DNA of 64,000 bases from Streptomyces galbus. GTDB lineage: Bacteria > Actinomycetota > Actinomycetes > Streptomycetales > Streptomycetaceae. Below the pieces are notes generated by a model. The model was not told the origin of the DNA and did no database searches. It saw only the letters and a program-made list of their open reading frames with translations. Every line of letters starts with the position of its first letter. Within the stretch, counting starts at the first letter, position 1. The translations under genes and the position numbers were made by a program. Shown here piece after piece: positions 46,425 to 57,400 of the stretch. Where the stretch lies: NCBI RefSeq assembly GCF_005280195.1, contig NZ_SZPR01000009.1:80957-144956 (forward strand), in the 5' to 3' direction.

Positions 46425-46961
46425 TCAAAACCCCCCGTTCCGTTCCGTATCCTGTGCCCGCTCATTCCCACTGTGTTCGTCCGCCAGCTCCTTCAGGAGC
46501 AGGCCGAGTACGCTCCGTACACTCTCTCTACGAATTTCCGCGCGGTCGCCGTTCAACCGCAGGGCCTCCACTTTTCCGCCGCGGGCGGAACCGGCGCGAG
46601 GCCCGCACACCGCGACGAAGACCGTCCCCACCGGCTGTCCGTCCTGCGGTTCGGGGCCGGCGACCCCGGTGGTCGCGATGCCCCAGTCGGCACCGAGCGC
46701 GGCGCGCACTCCGGCCGCCATCTGCTGTGCGACCTGCGGGTCCACCGCGCCTCGGGCGGCGAGCAGGTCGGCGTCCACGCCGAGCACCGCGTGCTTGAGC
46801 TCGGTGGCGTACGCCGTCACCGACCCCCGGAATGCCTTCGACGCACCGGGGACCGAGGTGATCTCCGCGGCCACCAGTCCCCCGGTCAGGGATTCGGCCA
46901 CGGCGAGGCTCTGACCGCTCACGGTCAGTAGTCGCACCACGTCGGTGGCCGGGGAACTCAC
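46425..46961 (-). CDS. cinA: CinA-family nicotinamide-nucleotide amidase
   Basis: A 178-residue protein made of the C-terminal CinA domain only (LAVAESLTGGLVAAEITSVPGASKAFRGSVTAYATELKHAVLGV ... TGVAGPEPQDGQPVGTVFVAV), which acts as NMN deamidase. The N-terminal ADP-ribose-like domain of longer CinA is absent. GTG 46961 overlaps the pgsA stop by 4 nt. Member of the rimO-pgsA-cinA-clgR operon. Confidence 0.93.
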   Translation of the reverse strand: MSSPATDVVRLLTVSGQSLAVAESLTGGLVAAEITSVPGASKAFRGSVTAYATELKHAVLGVDADLLAARGAVDPQVAQQMAAGVRAALGADWGIATTGVAGPEPQDGQPVGTVFVAVCGPRAGSARGGKVEALRLNGDRAEIRRESVRSVLGLLLKELADEHSGNERAQDTERNGGF

Positions 46962-47890
46962 GCTTGCCTCTCCTCCAACCCGGCCCTGCGCTCGGCCATT
47001 CCCCGCCGGCGCAGCACGATGGCCTGTTTCACATAGTCCAGTCCGGTCGCCACGGTCAGGACGACCGCCGCGGCCATCACCCAGAACCTCAGGGACGCCA
47101 GCCACCCGGTCAGCGCCAGGACGTACATCCCGACGGCCACGCCCTGGGTGAGGGTCTTGAGCTTGCCGCCCCGGCTGGCCGGGATCACGCCGTACCGGAT
47201 GACCCAGAAACGCAGCAGGGTCACGCCGAGTTCCCGGCCGAGGATGACCACCGTCACCCACCACGGCAGGTCGCCCAGCGCGGAGAGGCAGATCAGCGCC
47301 GCCCCCATGATCGCCTTGTCGGCGATGGGGTCGGCGATCTTCCCGAAGTCGGTGACGAGGTCGTAGGTCCGCGCCAGGTGCCCGTCGAACAGGTCGGTGA
47401 TCATGGCGACGGCGAAGGCCGCCCAGGCGAACGAGCGCCACGCCGGGTCGTACCCGCCGTCGGCCAGCATCAGCGCGACGAAGCCCGGCACGAGGATGAG
47501 CCGGAGCATGGTCAGCAGGTTGGCGACGTTCCAGACGCTCGCCTGGTTGACGGCGGCGGCCGCCAGCTTGCCGCCCCGCGCGGGCCGTCCCGCGTCCCGG
47601 TCGTCGGCGGCTCCGTCGTCGCCGCCGGCCGCGGCCGCGTCGACCGCGCCCAGGCCCTCGTCCGCGCCCAGTGCCCGGCCCGCGAGGTCGGCGGCGTCCA
47701 GCTCCTGGTCCGCGGCCTGGCCGGCCGGTCCCGGCCGGCCCGTGGCCTCGGCGGGCTCCCGTTCCGGACCGGCGGCCGACGCTGCGGTGTCCGGCCCCTG
47801 GCCCTCCACCGCGCTCAGCCCCTGGCCCTCGGCCCGGTGCGAAGCCCCGGCCGGGGAACCGCCCGCGGCCGACGCCGGGACACCCGTCAT
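46958..47890 (-). CDS. pgsA: CDP-diacylglycerol-glycerol-3-phosphate 3-phosphatidyltransferase
   Basis: A 310-residue phospholipid synthase. The CDP-alcohol signature DG-x2-AR-x8-G-x3-D-x3-D is exact ([23 protein letters not shown], catalytic Asp residues). Several transmembrane segments surround it. The N-terminal ~115 residues are Ala/Gly/Asp-rich and low complexity, absent from most PgsA. ATG 47890 overlaps the rimO stop by 4 nt, which supports this start despite the odd extension. Confidence 0.92.
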   Translation of the reverse strand: MTGVPASAAGGSPAGASHRAEGQGLSAVEGQGPDTAASAAGPEREPAEATGRPGPAGQAADQELDAADLAGRALGADEGLGAVDAAAAGGDDGAADDRDAGRPARGGKLAAAAVNQASVWNVANLLTMLRLILVPGFVALMLADGGYDPAWRSFAWAAFAVAMITDLFDGHLARTYDLVTDFGKIADPIADKAIMGAALICLSALGDLPWWVTVVILGRELGVTLLRFWVIRYGVIPASRGGKLKTLTQGVAVGMYVLALTGWLASLRFWVMAAAVVLTVATGLDYVKQAIVLRRRGMAERRAGLEERQA

Positions 47891-49359
47891 CTGCCCGCCT
47901 CCTCGGCACACCCGGACGAACCCGCAAGGGGCTCGGCCACCAGGTCGACACCTTCCGTACCGACCACCTTCGCCTCGACCATACGACCCACCGCCAGGCC
48001 CTCGCCGCTCGTGAGCAGCACCTGGCCGTCGGTCTCCGGCGCCTGGTGGGCCGCGCGGCCGTACACGCCCTCGTCGGGGTCGACCGACTCGACGAGGACG
48101 TGCAGCGTCTCGCCCAGCCGCTCCTCGGCGCGCTGGGAGACGAGCTGCTCGGCGAGCCGGGAGACGCGGGCCAGCCGCTCGGCGACGACGTCCTCGTCGA
48201 GCTTGCCGTCGTACGTCGCGGCCTCCGTGCCCTCCTCGTCGGAGTAGCCGAAGACGCCGATGGCGTCCAGTCGCGCGTGCTGGAGGAACCGCTCCAGTTC
48301 GGCCAGGTCGGCCTCGGACTCGCCGGGGAAACCGACGATGAAGTTGGAGCGCACGCCGGCCTCGGGCGCCTTGCTCCGGATGGTGTCGAGCAGCTCCAGG
48401 AACCGGTCGGTGTCGCCGAAGCGGCGCATCGCGCGCAGCACGTCCGGCGCGGAGTGCTGGAAGGACAGGTCGAAGTAGGGGGCGACCTTCGGCGTCGAGG
48501 TGAGGACGTCGATGAGGCCCGGGCGCATCTCGGCCGGCTGGAGGTAGCTGACCCGCACGCGCTCGATGCCGTCGGTCTCGGCCAGCTCCGGCAGCAGGGA
48601 CTCCAGCAGGCGGATGTCGCCCAGGTCCTTGCCGTAGGAGGTGTTGTTCTCGGAGACCAGCATGATCTCCTTGACGCCCTGCTCGGCCAGCCACCGCGTC
48701 TCGTTGAGCACGTCGCTCGGGCGGCGCGAGATGAAGGAGCCGCGGAAGGACGGGATGGCGCAGAAGGAGCAGCGCCGGTCGCAGCCGGAGGCGAGCTTGA
48801 CCGAGGCGACCGGGGAGCCGTCGAGGCGGCGGCGCAGGGGCGCGCGGGGGCCGGAGGCGGGGGCGACGCCCTCGGGGAGGTCGCTCGGGCCGTGGCCCGG
48901 CAGTGCCACGGAGGTGGCCGACTCCTGACGCTCGGCGGGGCTGATCGGCAGCAGCTTGCGCCGGTCGCGCGGGGTGTGCGCGGCGTGGATGCCGCCGTTG
49001 AGGATGGTCTGCAGGCGGTCGGAGATGTCGGCGTAGTCGTCGAAGCCGAGCACGCCGTCGGCCTCGGGCAGGGCCTCGGCGAGGTCCTTGCCGTACCGCT
49101 CGGCCATGCAGCCCACGGCCACCACGGCCTGGGTCCTGCCGTGCCCCTTGAGGTCGTTGGCCTCCAGGAGGGCGTCGACGGAGTCCTTCTTGGCGGCCTC
49201 CACGAAGCCGCAGGTGTTCACCACGGCGACGTCGGCGTCCGAGGCGTCCTCCACGAGCTGCCAGCCGTCCGCCTCCAAACGGCCTGCGAGCTCCTCCGAG
49301 TCCACCTCGTTACGGGCGCAGCCAAGGGTGACCAGTGCGACGGTACGGCGTTCAGGCAT
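47887..49359 (-). CDS. rimO: Ribosomal protein S12 methylthiotransferase RimO
   Basis: A 490-residue radical SAM enzyme that methylthiolates Asp88 (E. coli numbering) of ribosomal protein S12. The N-terminal domain has [20 protein letters not shown] and VGCMAE cysteines, the radical [11 protein letters not shown] motif, and a C-terminal TRAM domain. It differs from MiaB, also in this window, in the specific CARNEVDSE motif. ATG 49359. First gene of the rimO-pgsA-cinA operon. Confidence 0.96.
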   Translation of the reverse strand: MPERRTVALVTLGCARNEVDSEELAGRLEADGWQLVEDASDADVAVVNTCGFVEAAKKDSVDALLEANDLKGHGRTQAVVAVGCMAERYGKDLAEALPEADGVLGFDDYADISDRLQTILNGGIHAAHTPRDRRKLLPISPAERQESATSVALPGHGPSDLPEGVAPASGPRAPLRRRLDGSPVASVKLASGCDRRCSFCAIPSFRGSFISRRPSDVLNETRWLAEQGVKEIMLVSENNTSYGKDLGDIRLLESLLPELAETDGIERVRVSYLQPAEMRPGLIDVLTSTPKVAPYFDLSFQHSAPDVLRAMRRFGDTDRFLELLDTIRSKAPEAGVRSNFIVGFPGESEADLAELERFLQHARLDAIGVFGYSDEEGTEAATYDGKLDEDVVAERLARVSRLAEQLVSQRAEERLGETLHVLVESVDPDEGVYGRAAHQAPETDGQVLLTSGEGLAVGRMVEAKVVGTEGVDLVAEPLAGSSGCAEEAGR

Positions 49360-49445
49360 GGGCTCAAGAGTACTTTGTCCCACCGGCGCGGAACGTCGAC
49401 GGGGTTGGCGATCTCCGCCGCCCCCGTCGTGCGCGCCGGACCCGC

Positions 49446-50282
49446 TCAGCCGACCTGCGGATCGCCCTTGGTGTACGTCAGGCGCTCCACGGCCCCGGGC
49501 CGGAAGTCGTCGTCGATCTTCTTGCCGTTCACGTAGAGCTGGATCGCGCCGGCGTCGCCGAGGATCAGGTTGACCTTCTGGCTGTCCTGGAAGGTCTTGG
49601 ACTCGCCCTGCTTGAGCAGGCCGTCGAACAGCAGGCGGCCGTTGTGGTCCTTCGCGGAGATCCAGCTGCGCCCGTCCGCCGCGGTGACCTGGACGGTCAC
49701 CTTGTCCTGGGGTGCGGCGGCGATGGCGCTGTCGGAGGGCGCGGGGGTGATGTCGACGGGCTTGTCGTTCTTCGGGACGGCGGACGCGCTCGTGCTCGCC
49801 TCGGGCGTGGTGCCGTCGGCGACCTGTTCCTTGGTGCCGCCGCCGTCGCCCTTGACGGCGGTGAAGCCGACGAAGCCGATCACGGCAACGATCGCGGCGA
49901 CCATGGCCGCCGTCCAGTTCGGTCCGCGCCGCTCGGGACGGATGCGCTCCGCCTCGAACAGGGGTGCGGCGGGGGTGGGCGCGGGGCGTCCCCCGTGGGT
50001 GGCTTCGAACTGCTCGATCAGCGGGGCGGGGTCGAGGCGGACGGCCCTGGCCAGGGTCCTGATGTGGCCGCGCGCGTACACGTCGCCGCCGCACGGGGTG
50101 AAGTCGTCGGCCTCGATGGCGTGGATGATGGCGATGCGGACCCGGGTGGCGGTACTGACGTCGTCGACGGTCAGCCCGCGCGCGATGCGCGCCTGGCGCA
50201 GGGCGCGGCCGATGGAGGGGCGGGCTTCCTCGGACGCGTCTTCGAACGGACGCTCGTCTTCAGGGGAGTTGCCGATGGACAC
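49446..50282 (-). CDS. RodZ-like helix-turn-helix membrane protein
   Basis: A 278-residue protein. The XRE-type helix-turn-helix (about 22-90: [34 protein letters not shown]) is followed by a single transmembrane segment ([17 protein letters not shown]) and an extracytoplasmic DUF4115 domain ([25 protein letters not shown] ... GAIQLYVNG). This is the RodZ architecture. GTG 50282 is preferred, with GAAAGG 7 nt upstream. It lies downstream of ftsK on the same strand. It may influence septation or cell shape; the DNA-binding role is unproven. Confidence 0.85.
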   Translation of the reverse strand: MSIGNSPEDERPFEDASEEARPSIGRALRQARIARGLTVDDVSTATRVRIAIIHAIEADDFTPCGGDVYARGHIRTLARAVRLDPAPLIEQFEATHGGRPAPTPAAPLFEAERIRPERRGPNWTAAMVAAIVAVIGFVGFTAVKGDGGGTKEQVADGTTPEASTSASAVPKNDKPVDITPAPSDSAIAAAPQDKVTVQVTAADGRSWISAKDHNGRLLFDGLLKQGESKTFQDSQKVNLILGDAGAIQLYVNGKKIDDDFRPGAVERLTYTKGDPQVG

Positions 50283-50538
50283 GGGGGCGCCTTTCGAGCG
50301 TGTAGCCACCTGTGCTGGAGGTTCAGTCTAGGGGGGGTGCGAAAGGGTGGGGCAACCGGGCGGTAGGACTTTGTACGCCATCGGAATGGCCGGACAGACC
50401 GATGACGGGACGGGTCCGGACCCCAGCCTGGGACCCGAACCTGACCACTCGCTCAACTTGACGTACGCCAAGGGGAAACGGTTGCCCGCGCTTTCCTAAC
50501 GTATGCGTCACGGACGCCCGCCCGCCTCACGGATACCT

Positions 50539-53301
50539 CTACCCTTCCGACTCGCCCCGGATCACCGCGAGTACGCCATCGAGCTCATCGGGTTTGACGA
50601 GGACGTCACGCGCCTTCGAACCCTCGCTCGGTCCCACGATGTTCCGCGACTCCATGAGGTCCATGAGCCGGCCCGCCTTGGCGAAGCCCACGCGCAGCTT
50701 GCGCTGGAGCATGGAGGTCGACCCGAACTGGGTGGAGACGACCAGCTCGGCCGCCTGGCACAGCAGGTCGAGGTCGTCGCCGATGTCCTCGTCGATCTCC
50801 TTCTTCTGCTTGGTGCCCACGGTGACGTCGTCCCGGAAGACGGGCGCCATCTGGTCCTTGCAGTGCTGGACGACGGCCGCGACCTCGGCCTCGGTGACGA
50901 AGGCGCCCTGCATACGGGTCGGCTTGTTCGCGCCCATCGGCAGGAACAGCCCGTCGCCCTTGCCGATCAGCTTCTCGGCGCCCGGCTGGTCCAGGATGAC
51001 GCGGCTGTCGGCGAGCGAGGAGGTGGCGAAGGCGAGCCGGGAGGGCACGTTCGCCTTGATCAGACCGGTGACGACGTCCACCGAGGGCCGCTGGGTGGCG
51101 AGCACCAGGTGGATGCCTGCGGCGCGCGCGAGCTGCGTGATGCGCACGATGGCGTCCTCGACGTCACGCGGCGCGACCATCATCAGGTCGGCCAGCTCGT
51201 CGACGATCACCAGCAGGTACGGGTACGGCTGGAGCTCCCGCTCGCTGCCCTCGGGCGGCTTGACCTTGCCCTCGCGCACGGCCTTGTTGAAGTCGTCGAT
51301 GTGCCGGTAGCCGTACGCCGCCAGGTCGTCGTAGCGCAGGTCCATCTCGCGGACGACCCACTGCAGGGCCTCGGCGGCCCGCTTGGGGTTGGTGATGATC
51401 GGCGTGATCAGGTGCGGGATGCCCTCGTAGGCGGTGAGCTCGACGCGCTTGGGGTCGACCAGGATCATCCGCACGTCCTCGGGGGTCGCCCGCATCATGA
51501 CCGAGGTGATCAGGCAGTTGATGCAGGACGACTTGCCGGAGCCGGTGGCGCCGGCGACCAGCATGTGCGGCATCTTCGCCAGCGAGTGCATGACGTAGCC
51601 GCCTTCGACGTCCTTGCCGAACGCGACCAGCATCGGGTCGTCGTCCTCCGCGGACTCCGCGAGGCGCAGCACGTCGCCGAGGTTGACCATCTCCCGGTCG
51701 GTGTTGGGGATCTCGATGCCCACCGCGGACTTGCCGGGGATCGGGCTGATGATCCGCACGTCCGGGCTGGCGACGGCGTACGCGATGTTCTTCGCGAGCG
51801 CGGTGATCCGCTCGACCTTCACGGCCGGGCCGAGCTCCACCTCGTAGCGGGTGACCGTCGGTCCGCGCGTGAAGCCGGTGACGGCGGCGTCGACCTTGAA
51901 CTCGGTGAAGACGTTGGTGAGCGCGGCGACTATGGCGTCGTTGGCCGCGCTGCGCGCCTTGCCGGGCCCGCCCCGGGTGAGGAGGTCGAGCGAGGGCAGG
52001 GCGTAGGTGATGTCCCCGGCCAGCTGGAGCTGCTCGGCGCGCGGCGGCAGCTCGCGGGGCTGCTCGGGCGGCGACTTGGTGAGGTCGGGGACCGCCCCGG
52101 ACTGCGCCTTCTCGGGCGTGCTCCGCTCCTGCCGGGGCCGGGCGGCCGGCACCGGCGTCGGTGTGGGCACCGCGGCCGGGACGGGCGTCGGGGTGGTCGG
52201 CTCCCGGTCGCCGACGCTGACGCCCTGGGTGAGGTCGGCGACGACCGGCGAGGGCGGCATGCCGTGCAGGACGGCGCCGTCGAGGGCGGCCGCGGCCGCC
52301 GCGGCGACGTCCACGGCGTCCATGCCGCGCTGCATGTCGGGCTGCGGCACGGCGGAGCGCCGGGGGCGCCCGCGGCGCCGGGACAGCGCCTCCTCCTCGG
52401 CGACCTCCGGGTCGTACGCCTGGGGGGCGCTCGAGCGCCTGCGGGGGCGCGCGGGCAGCGCCTCGCGCCACTGCTCGTCGTAGCGCTCGTCGTCGTCGGC
52501 GTACGCCTCGTCGAGCAGGTCCTCCTCGGGGTCGCGCAGCACGCCGAGGCTCACGCCGAGCTGGCGCAGCCGCTGCGGGATCGCGTTGACCGGGGTGGCC
52601 GTGACGACGAGCAGGCCGAAGACCGTCAGCAGCACCAGCAGCGGGACGGCGAGGACCTCCGTCATGGTGAACGTCAGCGGGGTCGCGGCCGCCCAGCCGA
52701 TGAGGCCGCCGGCGTCCCTTATCGCCTGCATGCCCTCGCTGCGGGCGGGCGAGCCGCACGCGATGTGCACCTGCCCGAGCACGCCGATGAGCAGCGCGGA
52801 CAGACCGATCACGATCCGCCCGTTGGCCTCGGGCTGCTCCGGGTGCCGGATCAGCCGTACGGCGACGACGCCGAACAGGATGGGCACCAGCAGGTCGAGC
52901 CGGCCGAAGGCGCCGGTCACCAGGATCTCGACCAGGTCGCCGACGGGCCCCCTCAGGTCGGCCCAGGTGCCGGCGGCGACGATCAGGGCGATGCCCAGCA
53001 GGAGCAGGGCGACGCCGTCCTTGCGGTGGGCCGGGTCGAGGTTCCGGGCGCCGGTCCCTATGCCGCGGAACACGGCGCCCACGGCGTGCGCCAGGCCCAG
53101 CCAGACGGCGCGCACAACGCGGTACAGGCCCCCGGTGGGGCTCGGGGCGGGCTTGGGCACGGGTTTCCTGGCCGCGGCTTTCCTGGCGGGTGCCTTCTTC
53201 GCCGGGACCTTCTTCGCAGCGGCCCTCTTCGCCGGAGCCTTCGCCGGAGCGACCGCCTTCCTGGCGGGCTGCTTCTTGGCTGCGGAGGGACGTGAGGCCA
53301 T
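50539..53301 (-). CDS. ftsK: DNA translocase FtsK
   Basis: A 920-residue septal DNA pump that clears chromosomes from closing septa during sporulation. The N-terminal ~55 residues are a Lys/Ala/Pro repeat (AKKVPAKKAPARKAAARK), followed by four membrane segments, a Pro/Thr-rich linker, and the motor domain with Walker A AGATGSGKSSCIN and Walker B LLVIVDELADLMM. The C-terminal gamma winged helix, which reads the polarity of the chromosome, ends the protein (LLCQAAELVVSTQFGSTSMLQRKLRVGFAKAGRLMDLME). ATG 53301. Confidence 0.97.
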   Translation of the reverse strand: MASRPSAAKKQPARKAVAPAKAPAKRAAAKKVPAKKAPARKAAARKPVPKPAPSPTGGLYRVVRAVWLGLAHAVGAVFRGIGTGARNLDPAHRKDGVALLLLGIALIVAAGTWADLRGPVGDLVEILVTGAFGRLDLLVPILFGVVAVRLIRHPEQPEANGRIVIGLSALLIGVLGQVHIACGSPARSEGMQAIRDAGGLIGWAAATPLTFTMTEVLAVPLLVLLTVFGLLVVTATPVNAIPQRLRQLGVSLGVLRDPEEDLLDEAYADDDERYDEQWREALPARPRRRSSAPQAYDPEVAEEEALSRRRGRPRRSAVPQPDMQRGMDAVDVAAAAAAALDGAVLHGMPPSPVVADLTQGVSVGDREPTTPTPVPAAVPTPTPVPAARPRQERSTPEKAQSGAVPDLTKSPPEQPRELPPRAEQLQLAGDITYALPSLDLLTRGGPGKARSAANDAIVAALTNVFTEFKVDAAVTGFTRGPTVTRYEVELGPAVKVERITALAKNIAYAVASPDVRIISPIPGKSAVGIEIPNTDREMVNLGDVLRLAESAEDDDPMLVAFGKDVEGGYVMHSLAKMPHMLVAGATGSGKSSCINCLITSVMMRATPEDVRMILVDPKRVELTAYEGIPHLITPIITNPKRAAEALQWVVREMDLRYDDLAAYGYRHIDDFNKAVREGKVKPPEGSERELQPYPYLLVIVDELADLMMVAPRDVEDAIVRITQLARAAGIHLVLATQRPSVDVVTGLIKANVPSRLAFATSSLADSRVILDQPGAEKLIGKGDGLFLPMGANKPTRMQGAFVTEAEVAAVVQHCKDQMAPVFRDDVTVGTKQKKEIDEDIGDDLDLLCQAAELVVSTQFGSTSMLQRKLRVGFAKAGRLMDLMESRNIVGPSEGSKARDVLVKPDELDGVLAVIRGESEG

Positions 53302-53437
53302 GGGTGTGAGGTTACCGGGGGAGACGACAGCGGACACGTGTGCCCACTGCTTCACCCGTTCGTGTCGCCCCTGCGGGGGCGCGGAACTGACGCGTCCTCA
53401 CAGCCAACTCCGCGCTCCCCCCGGGCCGGTTCCGTGG

Positions 53438-54118
53438 TCAGGTCTGCGACGACACCGATGTCGTACCGCTCCCGGCGCCCGGCTCCAGGGCGTCCAGCGC
53501 CCGCCGCAGTCCGGTCAGTTTGCGCTCCAGGTGCGCCGCGGTGGCCACCGCCGCCGCGTCCGCCGAGTCGTCGTCGAGCTGCTTGGACAGCGCCTCGGCC
53601 TGCTCCTCGACCGCGGCGAGCCGCGCGGACAGCTCGGCCAGCAGCCCGGCCGACTCCTTGGCCCCGCCGACAGCCTTGCCGCCGCCCTCCAACTGCAGCC
53701 GCAGCAGCGCCGCCTGCTCCCGGAGCTGGCAGTTCTTCATGTACAGCTCGACGAACACCGAGACCTTCGCGCGCAGCACCCACGGGTCGAACGGCTTCGA
53801 GATGTAGTCCACCGCCCCCGCCGCGTAGCCGCGGAAGGTGTGGTGGGGCCCGTGGTTGATCGCCGTGAGGAAGATGATCGGGATGTCTCTGGTGCGCTCC
53901 CGCCGCTTGATGTGCGCGGCCGTCTCGAATCCGTCCATGCCCGGCATCTGGACGTCCAGCAGGATGACCGCGAAGTCGTCCGTCAGCAGCGCCTTGAGCG
54001 CCTCTTCCCCGGACGATGCCCGCACCAGCGTCTGATCGAGCGCCGAGAGGATCGCCTCCAGCGCCAGCAGATTCTCCGGCCGGTCATCGACCAGGAGGAT
54101 CTTGGCCTTCTGCACCAT
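53438..54118 (-). CDS. osaB: Response regulator OsaB
   Basis: A 226-residue regulator. The receiver domain has DD at 11-12, Asp55 in VILLDVQMPGMDG and Lys in ISKPFD. It has no DNA-binding domain. The C-terminal ~90 residues form a coiled coil (LREQAALLRLQLEGGG ... LLAELSARLAAVEEQAEALSKQL). In S. coelicolor OsaB is needed for osmotic adaptation and acts with the OsaA kinase. It lies downstream of osaA on the same strand, 295 bp apart. Confidence 0.92.
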   Translation of the reverse strand: MVQKAKILLVDDRPENLLALEAILSALDQTLVRASSGEEALKALLTDDFAVILLDVQMPGMDGFETAAHIKRRERTRDIPIIFLTAINHGPHHTFRGYAAGAVDYISKPFDPWVLRAKVSVFVELYMKNCQLREQAALLRLQLEGGGKAVGGAKESAGLLAELSARLAAVEEQAEALSKQLDDDSADAAAVATAAHLERKLTGLRRALDALEPGAGSGTTSVSSQT

Positions 54119-54413
54119 GGCCCGCCCTCCTCGCCCCGGCAGTGCACCGGGCGCCGCCCCTGGGGACGACTCCTTTGCGCCGCCCTTCCTTGTGCCGGTC
54201 ATGGTAGCCGCACCCCGACCGTCGCCACACCCTGTCACCGTGATGTCACTGTGCACGGAGCAGGAACGCGGCAGGAGACCTGAAAGTTCCCCGGATCGCC
54301 CGGTTCCACACGCGGCCCGCCACCAAACCCGAACAACTTCCGGCGGCCGCGGGAAGTTCCCGCGGCCGAGACGTGCGCTGCGGCGCGGCACCCGGACACC
54401 GCGCCGTGGCGCG
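54119..54413. other. Intergenic region between osaA and osaB
   Basis: 295 bp. The part next to osaA holds a near-perfect 25-bp palindrome. The sequence AAGTTCCCCGG at 54284-54294 and GAAGTTCCCGCGG in the palindrome share a 9-nt core. The rest should contain the osaB promoter and leader. No small gene seen. Confidence 0.5.
54344..54368. promoter_or_regulatory. 25-bp palindrome downstream of osaA
   Basis: Arms of 12 bp (CGGCCGCGGGAA and TTCCCGCGGCCG) around a single central G, 45 bp after the osaA stop. It could be an osaA terminator or an operator for osaB. The one-base centre favours a protein-binding site, because a hairpin of this form would have to open several pairs. Confidence 0.5.
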
Positions 54414-57400
54414 TCAGCGCTCCCGCATCCAGTCCTGCATGACCGTCAGCAGGTGGTCCGGGTCCACCGGCTTGGTCACGTAGTCCGAGGCGCCCGACTC
54501 GATCGCCTTCTCCCGGTCGCCCTTCATCGCCTTCGCGGTCAGCGCGATGATCGGCAGGCCGGAGAACTGCGGCATCCGCCGGATCGCCGTGGTCGTCGCG
54601 TACCCGTCCATCTCCGGCATCATGATGTCCATCAGCACCACCGCCACGTCGTCGTGCTGCTCCAGGACCTCGATCCCCTCACGGCCGTTCTCGGCGTACA
54701 GCACCGACAGGCCGTGCTGCTCCAGGACGCTGGTCAGCGCGAACACGTTGCGGATGTCGTCGTCGACGATCAGGACCTTCTCCCCGCCGAACCGGATGCC
54801 CGTCCGCGCCTGGCCCGGCGCCTCCTGGCCGCCGCCCGACCACTGGTCGGTCTGCTCGCCGAGGGACACGCCGTTGCGCCGGCGGCGCCGGAAGAGGGCC
54901 GCGGGACCGTTCTGCGTGTCCTGGTACGACTTCACCTCGGCCGGTGTCTCGATCTCCGCGTCGGACAGCTCCGACAGCTCCCTGGCCGCCCGCTCCGAGG
55001 CCGCCACCAGGTCACCGGCCTCCAGGGCCGGCAGGTTCTGCTGGTAGCCCTGCGGCGGCAGCTCGCTCGGGTGCAACGGCAGGTACAACGTGAACGTCGA
55101 CCCCCGGCCCGGCTCGCTCTGCGCGTGGATCTCACCGCCGAGCAGCTGCGCGATCTCCCGCGAGATGGACAGCCCGAGACCCGTGCCGCCGTACTTGCGG
55201 CTGGTGGTGCCGTCGGCCTGCTTGAACGCCTCGAAGATCACCCGCATCTTGCTGGCCGCGATGCCGATGCCGGTGTCGGTCACCGAGAACGCGATCATCG
55301 GCGCCTCCGGATCGGCCAGCGACCCGGCCTCCAGCAACTGCTCCCGGATCGACTGCGGCACGTCCGGGCCGGCCGGCCGGATCACCAGCTCCACCGACCC
55401 GGAGTCGGTGAACTTCACCGCGTTCGACAGCAGGTTGCGCAGCACCTGCAGCAGCCGCTGCTCGTCCGTGTGCAGGGTGGCGGGCAGCTCCGGCGACACC
55501 CGCACCGACAGGTCCAGGCCCTTCTCCGCGGTCAGCGGCCGGAAGGTGGCCTCCACGTAGTCCACGAGCTGCACGAGCGCGATACGCGTCGGCGAGACGT
55601 CCATCTTGCCCGCCTCGACCTTCGACAGGTCCAGGATGTCGTTGATGAGCTGCAGCAGGTCGGACCCTGCGCCGTGGATGGTCTCGGCGAACTCCACCTG
55701 CTTCGGCGAGAGGTTGCCCTCCGCGTTGTCGGCGAGCAGCTTGGCCAGGATCAGCAGCGAGTTCAGCGGCGTACGCAGCTCGTGCGACATGTTGGCCAGG
55801 AACTCGCTCTTGTAGCGCATCGACACCGCGAGCTGCTCGGCGCGCTCCTCCAGGACCTGCCGCGCCTCCTCGATCTCGGTGTTCTTCACCTCGATGTCCC
55901 GGTTCTGCTGGGCCAGCAGCTCGGCCTTCTCCTCCAGCTCGGCGTTGGACGCCTGGAGCGCCTTCTGCCGCTGCTCCAACTCCGCCGACCGCTCGCGCAG
56001 TTGCTCGGTCAGCTCCTGCGACTGCTTCAGCAGCTGCTCGGTCTTGGTGTTGACCGAGATGGTGTTGACGCTGGTCGCGATCATCTCGGCGAGCTGGTTG
56101 AGGAAGTCCTTCTGGATCTGCGTGAACGGCGTGAACGACGCGAGCTCGATCACCCCGAGCACGGTGCCCTCGAACAGCACCGGCAGCACGATCACCTGGG
56201 CCGGCGGGGCCTCGCCGAGCCCCGAGGAGATCTTCAGGTAGCCGCTGGGCGCGTTCTCCACCAGGATCGTGCGCTTCTCCTGGGCGGCCGTCCCGACCAG
56301 CGCCTCACCGGGCCGGAACGACGTCGGCATGGAACCCATCGAGTAGCCGTAGGACCCCAGCATCCGCAGCTCGTAGTGGTCCTCCTGGTCGGTGACCTCC
56401 TCCACCAGCGGCATCGCCAGGAAGAACGCCCCGTGCTGCGCGGCGACCAGCGGCGGCAGCTCGCTCATGATCAGCGAGGCCACGTCCTCCAGGTCGCGCC
56501 GGCCCTGCATCAGGGCGGACACGCGCGCGAGGTTGCCCTTGAGCCAGTCCTGCTCCTTGTTGGCGATCGTGGTGTCGCGCAGGTTGGCGATCATCTTGTT
56601 GATGTAGTCCTGGAGTTCCTGGATCTCCCCGGACGCGTCCACGTCGATCTTCAGGTTCAGGTCGCCGCGGGTCACCGCGGTCGCCACGCGCGCGATGGCG
56701 CGCACCTGCCGGGTGAGGTTCCCGGCCATCTCGTTCACGGACTCGGTCAGGTCGCGCCAGGTGCCGTCCACGTCCCGCACGCGTGCCTGGCCGCCCAGCT
56801 GACCCTCGGTGCCCACCTCACGGGCCACCCGGGTGACCTCCTCGGCGAACGACGAGAGCTGGTCCACCATCGTGTTGATCGTCGTCTTCAGCTCCAGGAT
56901 CTCGCCCCGGGCGTCGATGTCGATCTTCTTCGTCAGGTCGCCCTTGGCGATCGCGGTGGTGACCATGGCGATGTTGCGCACCTGACCGGTCAGGTTGGAC
57001 GCCATCTGGTTCACCGACTCGGTGAGGTCCTTCCAGGTGCCGGCCACGCCCGGCACGTGCGCCTGGCCGCCCAGGATGCCGTCCGTGCCCACCTCGCGGG
57101 CCACCTTGGTGACCTGCTCGGCGAACGAACTGAGCGTCTTCACCATCGTGTTGAAGGTGTCGGCGAGCTGCGCGACCTCACCGCGCGCCTCGATGGTCAC
57201 CTGCCGCGTCAGGTCGCCGTTGGCGACGGCCGCCGCGACCTGCGAGATGTTGCGCACCTGCATGGTCAGGTTCTTGGCCATCAGGTTGACGTTGTCGCTG
57301 AGGTCCTTCCAGATGCCGGTGACACCCGGCACCGTCGCCTGGCCGCCCAGGATGCCCTCGGTGCCCACCTCACGGGCCACCCGGGTCACCTGCTCGGCGA

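Noticed and set aside
50503..53295. A 930-codon plus-strand frame opposite ftsK
   Set aside because: Antisense of FtsK with no domain and no ribosome site.
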